Of a DNA stretch of 28,512 bases, positions 16,410 to 25,709 are shown piece by piece. The notes under the pieces were generated by a model, which saw nothing but the letters and a program-made list of their open reading frames with translations, searched no databases and was not told the DNA's origin. The position numbers and the translations under genes were made by a program. Each line of letters opens with the position of its first letter. Position 1 is the first letter of the stretch. Source of the DNA: Opitutaceae bacterium (GTDB lineage Bacteria > Verrucomicrobiota > Verrucomicrobiia > Opitutales > Opitutaceae); contig JANXSC010000046.1 of the NCBI GenBank assembly GCA_025352845.1, forward strand, positions 1 through 28,512, written 5' to 3'.

Positions 16410-17762
16410 ATGCACATCGGCCGACCCCTTCCAGTTACCACCCGGCGTCACTTCCTGCGCGGGGTTGGCGTTGCGCTCACCCTCCCGTGGCTGGAGTCGC
16501 TCCCGCTCTTCGCTCAGGTGGCGCCGGTCGCCGGCAAGCCATCCAACAAACCACCGCTGCGGATGGGCGTTGTATATTATTCCAACGGCGTCGAGCCAGA
16601 GGACTGGTGGGCCAAGGGCGAAGGCGCGGCCATGCAGCTCGGTCCGGCCGCCGCGCCCATGATACCGTTTCGCGAAGACATTATTTTCATCGACGGCCTC
16701 TACAACCAAACCGCCGCCGCCTCGACCAGTCCGCACCTCGGCCGCATGAATTTGCTCTCGGGCGAGACCGTGAGCTTGGATCCTTCGGTGATTCGCGTCG
16801 GCACCTCGATGGATCAAGTTGTCGCGTCCCGCATCGGCCACCATACGGCGCTCCCCAGTCTCGTGCTCGGGGTCGAGCCAAACGAACTGCGCCTCGAAGA
16901 CGGCCTTTCCATGATCTACGGCTCCAGCGTCTCGTGGGCCACGCCATCGAAGCCGGCGACCAAGGAAATTTATCCCGCGCGCGCGTTCGACCGCCTCGTC
17001 GGCGACGGTTCCGGTCGCAAAGTTGACCGCAGCATCCTCGACGCCGTGCGCGAAGACTCGCAGAGCCTTCGCGCCAGAATCAGCAGCGAGGACAAGGTCA
17101 AGCTCGCCGAATACTTCGACTCCATCCGCGACATCGAACAGCGCATCGAACGCGCGAACCGCGAGGAGCGCATCGAAGGCTGGCGCCCCACGCTCGACAA
17201 GCCCGACATGCCGCGTCCAAAAGACGAGCTGCCGCAAGACGTGCCCGACCATATGAAGCTGATGCTCGACCTCGTCGTGCTCGGGTTCCAGATGGACAAG
17301 ACCCGCGTCGCTACGCTCATGCTGAACAACGACCTCTCGCAGATGAACTTTAAGTTCCTCGAAGGCGTGCAAGGTGCGCTGCACCTCGACCTGACGCACA
17401 ACGGTCACGCCCCGCAGAAGGTGGCGATGTATCGCAAGACGAACCAATTTCACTTCGCGCAGTTCGCCTACCTCATCCAGCGCATGAAGGCCATCAATGA
17501 GGGCGAGACCACGCTGTTCGACAACTCCATGCTGATGTTCGCCTCGAGCCTATTCGACGGCAACGGGCACACGGCCAACCGCCTCCCCGTCATGCTCGCC
17601 GGCAAAGGCGGCGGCTCGCTCAAGACCGGCCGCGTGCTCGAATATCTCGATCGCGGCAGCGACAACCGGCGGATGTGCAGCCTGCACCTGTCGCTGATGG
17701 ATCGCATGGGCGTGAAGCTCGATCGCTTCGGCGACACGAGCGCCCGCCTCGCCGACCTGTAA
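16410..17762 (+). CDS. DUF1552 protein with Tat signal
   Basis: This 450-residue protein opens with T-T-R12-R13-H-F-L-R-G and a hydrophobic stretch ending near LPLFAQ, a twin-arginine export signal. The rest matches the DUF1552 family: YYSNGVEPEDWW near the start, a central coiled segment rich in Arg/Glu (EYFDSIRDIEQRIERANREER, 232-252) and a C-terminal region with LFDNSMLMFASSLFDGNGH and LPVMLAGKGGG. The fold is related to alkaline phosphatase/sulfatase-like DUF1501 proteins as far as the family is understood; no function has been shown. The frame is open upstream to 16329, but the Tat signal fixes the start at 16410. It lies 34 bases after the DUF1592 gene, and such pairs are recurrent, so the two probably work together outside the cytoplasm. 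Confidence 0.9.
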   Translation: MHIGRPLPVTTRRHFLRGVGVALTLPWLESLPLFAQVAPVAGKPSNKPPLRMGVVYYSNGVEPEDWWAKGEGAAMQLGPAAAPMIPFREDIIFIDGLYNQTAAASTSPHLGRMNLLSGETVSLDPSVIRVGTSMDQVVASRIGHHTALPSLVLGVEPNELRLEDGLSMIYGSSVSWATPSKPATKEIYPARAFDRLVGDGSGRKVDRSILDAVREDSQSLRARISSEDKVKLAEYFDSIRDIEQRIERANREERIEGWRPTLDKPDMPRPKDELPQDVPDHMKLMLDLVVLGFQMDKTRVATLMLNNDLSQMNFKFLEGVQGALHLDLTHNGHAPQKVAMYRKTNQFHFAQFAYLIQRMKAINEGETTLFDNSMLMFASSLFDGNGHTANRLPVMLAGKGGGSLKTGRVLEYLDRGSDNRRMCSLHLSLMDRMGVKLDRFGDTSARLADL

Positions 17763-17890
17763 ACCCGCCAGCCGCTGCCGTCCACGAACACCACTTCCTG
17801 CCGACACGACTGCCGGCGTTGGCGCATCTGCTCGTGCAATCTTGGCCCGCATCTTCACCGCCGCTCCGTGTTGATGTTGGCGATATATGC

Positions 17891-20800
17891 CTAGAACGAA
17901 TACGTCGCCGTGAACCGATACTCACGCGGCTGCGTGAGATCGTAACGGCTATACGCGACGCCACGGCCGCCGGGGAGGATGAATCCATCAGGCGCGGTGG
18001 CGCTCGTCGCTAGGCGCGACGGGATGATTTCGTCGCGATTGAAGAGATTCGCGACGTTGACCTGAAAGCGCACGCGGCCGGGGATACCTTGGAACTTTCG
18101 CGAGTAGCCGAGCATGAGATCGGCGGCGGTGATCACGGTGCCACGGATTTCCTGACCCTTGGAATTTTCGCCGATCACATTGGCACTCCGCCAACGCCAG
18201 CCGCCGCCGAACGTCACGCCGTTCAGCCGGCCCGATTTAATATCGTAGGCGGTGAACAGACTGATTTTGTGTGGGCGGACGCCCCAGCGTTTCTGCTGCG
18301 ATTCCTTTTCAGCGTTGAGCGTGTCCACGAGGTTGAAGATTTCCTGTGCGATCGGGATGCCTGTCGAGGTCGTGAGCGTGTTCAGGTTTGCGGCGGAATT
18401 CTGCCGGGAGAGTTCGATCCATTTCGCGATCGTGCCGCCCGCAATGTAGGCGGCGGGATCGACGACGTATTGGCCGGCGGCATTTTGCGACACGCCCTGG
18501 GCGAGCAGCACCGCATCGATCTGCTTCATCCCATACCAATCGATCGCTTCCTGCGCGAGGCCGTTGCGGCCGGAGTCGGTGTAGGAGTAGTTGGCGACGA
18601 GCCGCCAGTTGCGCGTGAGGTTCGCGGTGACACGCGCTTCGTAGCCCTTCGACTCGAAATCGTTCGAGATCGAATTCACCGGCGGGGTGTAAGTCTTGTA
18701 GATCGGGTTCCACTGCGCGGCTGAAAATGGCAGCCCATTTCCGACAAGCACGCCGGCGAAGGCATCCATCACGCGCACGTTCGTGTTCGTTAGTGTCCCA
18801 GCGACGGGTGCGGTCACGCGGCCGCGCTCGGAGCCGGTGAAGTAAACGAAGCGAGCGTTCAACTTTCCGTCGAGGAGATCGAGGCCGAGGCCGTAATCCT
18901 CGCCGCGGCCCTGCGAGAGCGGGGCCAGTTTTCCATCGGGAAACGTGGTGCGCGCGAGGGGCGGCACGCCGACGTTCGACGACTTGTTGGCGATGAACGA
19001 CAGCCAGTCGGTCACGTGAAAAACAAGGCCGGCGGTGCGCGTCTGCCCCAGCAGGTTTACGATCGTGCCCTTCGACGGATCGCGATCGATGACTTCGCCC
19101 TGGATCGGATCGGTGCGGTAGCCAAGCTGGTTGTTTTCCACCTTGTCCTTCCGGTAGCCGACTGTCGTGACGAGCCGGCCGCTCCACCAATAGCTTTGCA
19201 GCGCGCCGAGCGTGGAATCGATCTGCTGCTTCATCCCGCCGTTGTCCGCGCCACCGGCGGCGACGTTGGCGTAGGCCGTCGAAAACGTGCGGCCGTCGAA
19301 ATTGATCGTGGCGGGCAGCGAGCGCCAATCCCCGACGCGGTAGGTGCCGTAGTTTCCCTCGGTGAGATAATTTCGCACGTTGATCCGGTTGTTGGCGTTG
19401 GCGGGATCGGCGTTGTAGGGGCGGCCGGCGAGCACGAGCCACGAATTGGCGCGGATGTCCGTGACATCGGTGCGCGAGGCCGAGGCGGCGAGGCGGTGCG
19501 TGCCGAACCATTTCGATTTGGTGTCGAGCGCGTAAGAGGCGGAGAGACGCGACTCGCGGCTGTCGCCGTAGTGGATGTCGCGCGTCCAGTTGCCGTCGAA
19601 ATACATTCGCCCGGCGTAGGGATTGGTTGGGCCACCGATGCCGAGCGTGCGGTTGGCCTCGCCGCGAAGGACGGGGCTGTTGCCGTTCATGAGGTTCACG
19701 ACGGCATTCGTGCGCTGGTAATTTTGCGCGAGATTGAGGATGAGATTTTTCGCGGGCTGCCAGTCGGCGATGATCGTGTAGTTCCGCAGGTCCTGATCGC
19801 GATTCATGCCGGGGCCGGCGGCGTTACCGTTGAGCGGATAGAATTTCGGATCGTAGATGCGGAAGACGCCGGAGGTGATGCCGGGTGTGCCGTCGGGTGC
19901 GCGCACGGCGGCGCTGTTATAGCTGCCGGTGAGAAACGTGCCGATGGCGTCGAAGACCGTGCCGTCGTTTTCGATGAACGTCGCGCGCCTGTTCTGGCCG
20001 CCGCGCGTGCCGTCGCGTGCGGTGACGCCGAGCGCCTGCTGTGCGGCGGTGGGTGCGACGAGGGCGGGCACGAATGTCACCGCGTCCGCGCCGCGCGCGA
20101 CGCGGTTGTCATACCACGCGAGCACCTGCTCCATCTCGGAAAACGAGCGGACGACCGCAGTCTTGTCGCGGCCGGTCTCGCCCATCGCGGTGATCGTGAG
20201 AGTGCGGAGCGGGCGCCAGGTGACGGAGCCGAAGAGGCGGCGCTTATCCTGAAAATCGAAGGCGCGCCAGCCGCCGTTGTTTTGGTCGAGCGCGGCGAGC
20301 GAGAGCGCGAGTTGGTTTTTGATCAGCACGCGGTTCACGTCGAGTTCGCTGCGGTGGCGGCGCCACGAACCGCCGGTATAGCGAAGATTCGCGGTGTTGC
20401 GGTGCGTCTCGGCGATCTTCGAGGACTGGTTGAGCAGGCCGCCGGGCGAGCCGATGCCGAAGAGAATGCTGTTGGGCCCGCGGCTATCCTCGTAGCGGCC
20501 GACGCGATAGGGATCGCCGGGCGTGATGCTCGGGAAATAATCCATGCCCTGCCCGGCGATGAGCCCGCGAATCTGGATGCCGGCGATGAGCGCGTGGCCT
20601 CCGATGATGCGGTTCTGCTCGGAGCTGGCGCCCTGCGAGTTGGTGTCCATCTCGCCGTTGACGGTGTATTCCATCAACTGCGTGAGATCGGTGATCGCGA
20701 GGTCGTCGAGAAACTCCTTCGTGAAGACGGACACCGAGCTGGCGGTGTCGCGGAGCTTCGTGTTGAGCCGGCTGCCGGCGAGGGTATTCTCGGCGACATA

Positions 20801-20953
20801 GCCGAGATCGCTGCTGGTGTTGACGGTGAAGGGACTGAGTTCGACGATCTCCGGGGCTTTCGCTACGGCGGGCTCAGCGACAGCACCGAAAATGGATGTG
20901 GCTGATGCGGTCAGAATATACACGCAACACGAGAGGACGGTGGGGGTTTTCAT
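17891..20953 (-). CDS. TonB-dependent receptor
   Basis: This intact 1020-residue outer-membrane receptor has a signal peptide (about 1-24), then EIVELSPFTVNTSSDLGY (a Ton-box-like stretch and the start of the plug) and a plug domain to about 180 containing VFTKEFLDDLAI and SILFGIGSPGGLLN. The remainder is a 22-strand-type barrel rich in alternating hydrophobic residues, ending in ATYSF with a terminal phenylalanine. It takes up a large or scarce ligand using TonB energy; the ligand is not evident. It is last in a minus-strand cluster, 71 bases after the heme dehydrogenase and downstream of a sulfatase, pointing to a sulfated saccharide or its oxidised product. Unlike the receptor at 9612 it has no EF-hand-like loop. 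Confidence 0.93.
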   Translation of the reverse strand: MKTPTVLSCCVYILTASATSIFGAVAEPAVAKAPEIVELSPFTVNTSSDLGYVAENTLAGSRLNTKLRDTASSVSVFTKEFLDDLAITDLTQLMEYTVNGEMDTNSQGASSEQNRIIGGHALIAGIQIRGLIAGQGMDYFPSITPGDPYRVGRYEDSRGPNSILFGIGSPGGLLNQSSKIAETHRNTANLRYTGGSWRRHRSELDVNRVLIKNQLALSLAALDQNNGGWRAFDFQDKRRLFGSVTWRPLRTLTITAMGETGRDKTAVVRSFSEMEQVLAWYDNRVARGADAVTFVPALVAPTAAQQALGVTARDGTRGGQNRRATFIENDGTVFDAIGTFLTGSYNSAAVRAPDGTPGITSGVFRIYDPKFYPLNGNAAGPGMNRDQDLRNYTIIADWQPAKNLILNLAQNYQRTNAVVNLMNGNSPVLRGEANRTLGIGGPTNPYAGRMYFDGNWTRDIHYGDSRESRLSASYALDTKSKWFGTHRLAASASRTDVTDIRANSWLVLAGRPYNADPANANNRINVRNYLTEGNYGTYRVGDWRSLPATINFDGRTFSTAYANVAAGGADNGGMKQQIDSTLGALQSYWWSGRLVTTVGYRKDKVENNQLGYRTDPIQGEVIDRDPSKGTIVNLLGQTRTAGLVFHVTDWLSFIANKSSNVGVPPLARTTFPDGKLAPLSQGRGEDYGLGLDLLDGKLNARFVYFTGSERGRVTAPVAGTLTNTNVRVMDAFAGVLVGNGLPFSAAQWNPIYKTYTPPVNSISNDFESKGYEARVTANLTRNWRLVANYSYTDSGRNGLAQEAIDWYGMKQIDAVLLAQGVSQNAAGQYVVDPAAYIAGGTIAKWIELSRQNSAANLNTLTTSTGIPIAQEIFNLVDTLNAEKESQQKRWGVRPHKISLFTAYDIKSGRLNGVTFGGGWRWRSANVIGENSKGQEIRGTVITAADLMLGYSRKFQGIPGRVRFQVNVANLFNRDEIIPSRLATSATAPDGFILPGGRGVAYSRYDLTQPREYRFTATYSF

Positions 20954-21024
20954 ATCTGGACTAAAAAGCGGAGTGCTCCTGACACGGGAATAACTGCGCG
21001 GCGGCCCGCGCCTCCCGCCGTCTA

Positions 21025-24000
21025 TTATTGGGGGAGCGGGACTTGAGCGGTGCTCATCAAGTAAGACATGAGGTGGCTGACTTGCTCGTCGCTGAGGGCG
21101 GTGAGCAGACCCTCGGGCATGAGGCTCACGGGGAGCTGCTCGAGTTTCACGATGTCGTCGCGGTCGATGGTGTGAGCGTCTTCTAACATCTTCAGCGTCA
21201 GGGTGCGTTCGGTCCGCGCGCTCACGAGGCCGTTGAGGACGCGGCCGTCCTTCAACGTGACGACGTTCAGGGTGTAGTCCGCTGCGACGACGGCACTGGG
21301 GTCGGCGATGTTTTCAATCAGGTAGCCGATGTCGTGGCGGCCGCTGCCGGTGAGATCGGGGCCGAGCGAACCGCCTTCGCCATAGAGTTTGTGGCACGAG
21401 GCACAGACGCTGGCGAAGACGGCGCGACCGCGGCTGGGATCGCCGCGGCGGATGAAGTCGGGCGTGAGCTTGACCTTGAGGTCGGCGATAAGTTTTTGTT
21501 TTTCAGCGGGAGACTCGCGCGTCTCGCCCCAGACTTCGGCGAGGCGCGCGGTGAGCGCAGGATCGTTGAAGCTGCGAATCTGGCGGGCGAAGACCGGCGT
21601 GAGATCCTCGCGGGGGATGGGAAACTTCGCCGCCGGATTGCCGAGATGATTCAGCAGGACGCGGGCGAAACTAGGACGCGACGCGAGCACGGCGATGGCG
21701 GCGGGACGCTCATGCGCGTAGAGCCCACGGTAGCGGGCGATGATGCGGTCGGCCGCCGCGGAATCGTCGAAGGTCGCGAGGCCTTGGATGGCGGCGACGC
21801 TGAGGGCGGGCACGCTCAGGAGCGATTCGCAGACTTTGCGCAGGTCGGGGGACTTCGCCTCGATGAGGGTGCGCAGCGCGGTGCGGCGGTTGTCGGAACT
21901 CGCCTTGGCGTCGAGCGCGATGGTGCGGACTTCGTCGAGCGCGCGCCCGCTGCCGAAGAGGACTTCGAGTTCGCGCATCGATTTCTGCGAAGCGGCATCG
22001 AGGGATGGGGTGACGCGAGCGACGAAAGCGTCCCACGCGGCAGGACGCTTGGCTTTGCTCCAGCCTTTCAGGGCGTCCCCGATGCCGACGAGAATGTCGG
22101 TCCTGGGCGCAGAGGCGGCGGAAGATGTTTCGAGCGCAAGCAGCGAGTTAAGCACGCCGGGATTCGTCTCAATGTCCGCCGCGATGCGTCGGGCGATGAA
22201 CTGTCGCACGAGGGGAATGCGACAGTCGCGCACGAGCATCAGCAGTTCTGCCGGCGGCAGATCGCGGAGGCCAAACCAATACATGAGCGGGAGATTGTGG
22301 TCGGCGGCATCCTCGGGAAACGCGAGCAGGCGCGCGGCAAGGGCGACGCGTTCGGTGGCGGGGAGCGCGGGCAACTGCGAGGCCCACGCGAGGCGGATGG
22401 ACTGGCTCTTGGCGGCGATCTCCGGGCGATCACGCGAGGCGAATTGGGGCGGCACCCAGCGCTGGAGGTATTCGTTGTCGCTGCGCAGCATCGCTTGCTG
22501 CATGAGGGCGGAATTTTTTTTCTCCGGGCTCGTGATGCTTGAGGCGAATTCGCTGATTTGTTGAAGGGTCCACCATGCGTTGAGTTTTTTCGCGGCGGAG
22601 GCAGTCCATGAAAACTGATCGAGCAGCGGCTGAGCCGTCGCCGGCAGGCCGGAGTTTTTCCACGCACGCTGGCGCAATTCCCAACGGGCCATACGGACGA
22701 GCCATTCGTTGTCGCTGAGCTGCAAGCGGACGAGTTCGGCGTCGGCGAGCTTTGTGAGATCGGTCTCGGCGGGGCGTTGCGCGTCGCCGTAGGTGATTTT
22801 GTAGATGCGGCCGGACTCGCGATGCACGCCGTCGTTTTCGTGGCATTCGCCGATGTCGCTCCAATCGAGAATATAGACACCGCCGTCGGGCCCGCCTTGG
22901 ATTTCCACGGCGCGAAACCACGGGTCGTCCATTATCATGAAGTCGGGCTCGTGCTGGCCGACGTAGCCGCTGCCGGCGCGGGCGAGGCGGTCGACGTTTA
23001 CGCGGCGGCCGTGAAGATTGTTGGTGAAAACCTTGCCGCGATATTCGGGCGGAAAATTTGTGCCCTGATAAATCATCATCCCGACATGCGCGTGGCCGCC
23101 CCCGGCACGGGAGGAGGTCGAGGTGACGCCGGCGGTGCGCACGTCGCTCCATTTCTCGCCGGTGTCCCAGTGATAGTGGTCAGCGTGCTGATCGAGGAGG
23201 TCGTAGATGTTGGCGTAGGGATCGTCGCCGTGCATGCGCTTGAAGTGCGCACCCTGAATGCCGTGCCAGAGGTGGCCGATAACGGTGTTGATGAAGAAGA
23301 GTTCGCCGTGCTCGTCCCAGTCGGAGCCCCACGGGTTCGTCGTGCCGTGGCAGTAGGGTTCGAAAATTTTTCGCGTCGGATGGTAGCGCCAGATGCCGCC
23401 GGCGGTGGGCGAGCGTTTTTCCAGCGGAATGCCGGGGACATCGATCCCACTCGTGCTGCTGATGCCGATGCGGCCGTAGAGCCAGCCGTCGGGGCCCCAC
23501 TTGAGGCCGTTGGCAAAGGTGTGCCGGCTGGCGGCGGTGGTGCTGAAACCGTCGAGGAGAATCTGCGGCGGACCGCTCGGCCGGTCGTCCTTGGTGGGGA
23601 TAAAGAGCAGGTGCGGCGGGCACATCGCATACACGCCGCCGAAACCACGCTCGATGCTCGTGAGCATCTGGAGGTCGTCGGCGAAGACGGTGCGTTTGTC
23701 GAAGTGACCGTCGTTGTCGGTGTCCTCGAAGATGAGGATGCGGTCGCGAAGCTTGAGATCGAAGCGCTCCTTGTTGTCGGAGTAGGTGTAGTTCTCCGCG
23801 ATCCAGAGGCGGCCGCGTTCGTCCCAGCACATCGCGATGGGGTTTTGCACGTCGGGTTCGGCGGCGAAGAGCGTGGCCTTGAACCCGGGCGGGAGGTGGA
23901 TGCCGGCGAGGGCGGCTTGCGGGGACGTGAGCGGGTTGCCGGTGGTGTCTTGGTTATTGGTTGGTTTGGGGAACGTGGCGGCGCGAAGAGGGGCGAATGA

Positions 24001-24225
24001 GAGGAGCGCGGCGAGGAGGAGCAGCGCGGTGTGCGCAGGCGTGCGGGGGCGGAGAAGGGGTTTCGCCCTTTCAGGGCTTTGGTTTTTTTTGGCCGAATAC
24101 CCAGCGCGTTGCGCTGGGCTATTGCCTTTCGCCCCTTCGGGGCTGCGGAGGGCCGTGGGCGCGCCTGCGGGGCGGTGAGATGAAGGCACCTCTGCGGGGC
24201 TTCGGAGCGCACGCGTAATTTTCAC
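21025..24225 (-). CDS. PVC-type heme-binding dehydrogenase with repeat-derived N-terminus
   Basis: This 1066-residue protein has a TIGR02604-like beta-propeller (about 100-480, with IAMCWDERGRLWIAENYTY and FEDTDNDGHFDKRT), a helical HEAT-like middle (about 490-900) and a TIGR02603-like heme domain with C941-A-S-C-H945 and a distal methionine candidate M1036 in SLMPEG. The start is GTG 24225. Before the hydrophobic signal core (about 66-80, TALLLLAALLSFAPL) lie about 65 residues, largely encoded by a palindromic repeat at 24065-24143. No ATG, GTG or TTG lies in frame between the repeat and the signal core, so either the repeat is translated or a rare start (CTG) is used. It begins 22 bases after the sulfatase stop and is surely co-transcribed with it. 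The predicted role is extracytoplasmic oxidation of an unknown substrate. Confidence 0.88.
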   Translation of the reverse strand: MKITRALRSPAEVPSSHRPAGAPTALRSPEGAKGNSPAQRAGYSAKKNQSPERAKPLLRPRTPAHTALLLLAALLSFAPLRAATFPKPTNNQDTTGNPLTSPQAALAGIHLPPGFKATLFAAEPDVQNPIAMCWDERGRLWIAENYTYSDNKERFDLKLRDRILIFEDTDNDGHFDKRTVFADDLQMLTSIERGFGGVYAMCPPHLLFIPTKDDRPSGPPQILLDGFSTTAASRHTFANGLKWGPDGWLYGRIGISSTSGIDVPGIPLEKRSPTAGGIWRYHPTRKIFEPYCHGTTNPWGSDWDEHGELFFINTVIGHLWHGIQGAHFKRMHGDDPYANIYDLLDQHADHYHWDTGEKWSDVRTAGVTSTSSRAGGGHAHVGMMIYQGTNFPPEYRGKVFTNNLHGRRVNVDRLARAGSGYVGQHEPDFMIMDDPWFRAVEIQGGPDGGVYILDWSDIGECHENDGVHRESGRIYKITYGDAQRPAETDLTKLADAELVRLQLSDNEWLVRMARWELRQRAWKNSGLPATAQPLLDQFSWTASAAKKLNAWWTLQQISEFASSITSPEKKNSALMQQAMLRSDNEYLQRWVPPQFASRDRPEIAAKSQSIRLAWASQLPALPATERVALAARLLAFPEDAADHNLPLMYWFGLRDLPPAELLMLVRDCRIPLVRQFIARRIAADIETNPGVLNSLLALETSSAASAPRTDILVGIGDALKGWSKAKRPAAWDAFVARVTPSLDAASQKSMRELEVLFGSGRALDEVRTIALDAKASSDNRRTALRTLIEAKSPDLRKVCESLLSVPALSVAAIQGLATFDDSAAADRIIARYRGLYAHERPAAIAVLASRPSFARVLLNHLGNPAAKFPIPREDLTPVFARQIRSFNDPALTARLAEVWGETRESPAEKQKLIADLKVKLTPDFIRRGDPSRGRAVFASVCASCHKLYGEGGSLGPDLTGSGRHDIGYLIENIADPSAVVAADYTLNVVTLKDGRVLNGLVSARTERTLTLKMLEDAHTIDRDDIVKLEQLPVSLMPEGLLTALSDEQVSHLMSYLMSTAQVPLPQ
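24065..24143. repeat. composite palindromic repeat (three hairpins)
   Basis: Three perfect hairpins follow each other: 5-base arms with loop TTC (24065-24077), 8-base arms with loop GTT (24100-24118) and 5-base arms with loop TTC (24131-24143). The linkers are CCGAATA before and CTATTGCCTTTC after the central stem. This is a dispersed intergenic element type I associate with PVC bacteria. Here it lies inside the 5' end of the heme dehydrogenase frame rather than between genes. Confidence 0.7.
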
Positions 24226-24247
24226 GAGAGGTGAGGGGTCCGGGGGG

Positions 24248-25645
24248 TTATTTTTTCTTGGTGTTGCCGGGCGCGATGAGAGTGGCGGGTTCGCCGAGGA
24301 GAAGGGGTTTGCCGAAGACGGTTTGGGTGTCGCCTTGTTGCTTCATCCACGCGTCGAGATCGGCGCGCATCGCGGTGAGGCGTTTCGATTGCTTAGGATC
24401 GGCGGCGAGGTTGTGGAGTTCGTGGGGATCGGCGGCAAGGTCGTAGAGTTCCTCGGCGGGACGGATGCTGTAGCGCGTGACGGTGGCAGCGGCGGCGGGA
24501 TTGGTTTCGGCGGCGGTAAGCCAGGATTTCCAATAGGCGATGCCGCTCGGGCCGGAGGAGCGCGAGATGTGCGTGTGGTGCTGGAATTCCGGGTGGAGAT
24601 TGCGGATGTATTTCCAGTCGCGCGTGCGGACGGCGCGGATCGGATAGACGTTGAAATCGCCATCGCCGCTGTGCGTCGCGAACACGCGGTCGCGGTGCGT
24701 GGTGGTCGTGCCGCGCAGGACGCCGGCGAACGATTTGCCATCGAGGCCGGCGGGAACTTGGCCGCCGGCGAGTTCGATGAACGTCGGGAGCAGATCCGGC
24801 CAGCACACCAGCGCGTCGCTCGTCGTGGCGGGTTTCAGGTGGCCGGGCCACGCGATGATGAGCGGGATGCGCGTGCTGACGTCGTAGAGGTTCCACTTCA
24901 TGAACGGCCACTGCGCGCCGTGGTCGGCGGTGTAGATGAAGAGCGTGTCGCCGGGAATTTTTTCGCGCACCATCGCGCGCACCTCGCCGAGGAGCGTGTC
25001 GGCCTTGGTGACATCGGTGAGGTAGGCGGCGCGCTGCTCGCGGGTCGCGGGCGTGTCGACATGGAAGGGCGGAATTTTCACAGCCGCCGGATCGTAGGTG
25101 CGTTCGTCGCTCCACGGGACGTGCGGGTGGCGCGTGCCGACGAAGAGGCAAAGCGGTTTCGCGGCGTCCCGCGTCGCGAGAAATTTCGCGACACCAGCGG
25201 TGTCCGAGAATCCCTGGTTCGGTCCCTCGATGAAATCGAAACCATGGCCGGCGGCGTAGGTGTTGTGCGCGACCTTGCCAAGGGCGACGACCTCGTAGCC
25301 GAGCGCGTGGAGGACGGGTGGGAGCGAGGCGACGCCGGGGTTTTTGGGTTTGTGGTTCGGCTCGGCGCCGTTGCGCGCGGACCAGAGGCCGGTGAGGAGC
25401 GCGGTGCGGCTCGGACCGCAGGCGGGCGAGGCGACAAACGCGTGCGTGAACTTCAGCCCATCGGCGGCGAGCTTCGCCATGTTGGGCGTGCGGACCTCGG
25501 TTGAGCCGTAAGCCTGCGAGTCGGCCTGGCTGTGATCGTCGGCGATGAAGACAACGATGTTGGGGAGCGGGGTGGCAGCGCGAAGCGCCGGCGCGACGAG
25601 CGCGCAAACTGCGGCGGCGAGAAGTATGCGGTGGGGTGTTTTCAT
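24248..25645 (-). CDS. exported Cys-type sulfatase (heparan N-sulfatase-like)
   Basis: This 465-residue protein has a signal peptide (about 1-23). The signature is C76-G-P-S-R80 followed by TALLTG, with C76 the formylglycine precursor. Metal and active-site residues are D36-D37 (IADDHSQ), K124 and H127 (GKVAH), H173/H175 (RHPHVPW), D241-H242 (YTADHG) and K250. The D-H-G pattern at the second metal site and the overall length fit sulfamidase-like bacterial sulfatases that act on N- or O-sulfated sugars; exact specificity is not readable. It is the first gene of a minus-strand cluster with the heme dehydrogenase and a TonB-dependent receptor. A decayed paralog lies at 9162-9466. Transcription probably starts in the short divergent spacer 25646-25709. 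Confidence 0.93.
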   Translation of the reverse strand: MKTPHRILLAAAVCALVAPALRAATPLPNIVVFIADDHSQADSQAYGSTEVRTPNMAKLAADGLKFTHAFVASPACGPSRTALLTGLWSARNGAEPNHKPKNPGVASLPPVLHALGYEVVALGKVAHNTYAAGHGFDFIEGPNQGFSDTAGVAKFLATRDAAKPLCLFVGTRHPHVPWSDERTYDPAAVKIPPFHVDTPATREQRAAYLTDVTKADTLLGEVRAMVREKIPGDTLFIYTADHGAQWPFMKWNLYDVSTRIPLIIAWPGHLKPATTSDALVCWPDLLPTFIELAGGQVPAGLDGKSFAGVLRGTTTTHRDRVFATHSGDGDFNVYPIRAVRTRDWKYIRNLHPEFQHHTHISRSSGPSGIAYWKSWLTAAETNPAAAATVTRYSIRPAEELYDLAADPHELHNLAADPKQSKRLTAMRADLDAWMKQQGDTQTVFGKPLLLGEPATLIAPGNTKKK

Positions 25646-25709
25646 GGGAAGAGATGGCGGCCGCGCATTGAATCACGAAGCGGGGTCCGAAGTGGGCGAA
25701 CGCAAAGCG

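Noticed and set aside
17763..17890. Possible terminator between the two convergent clusters
   Set aside because: No convincing stem plus T-run was found in the 128-base spacer.
19016..20905. 629-residue plus-strand open frame over the second TonB-dependent receptor
   Set aside because: It is a shadow frame with no signal peptide or domain, and the opposite strand has a full-length, well-formed receptor.
20996..21011. GC-rich hairpin between the heme dehydrogenase and the receptor
   Set aside because: The arms are only 6 bases, with no T-run, in a GC-rich spacer where such stems occur by chance; too weak to call a terminator.
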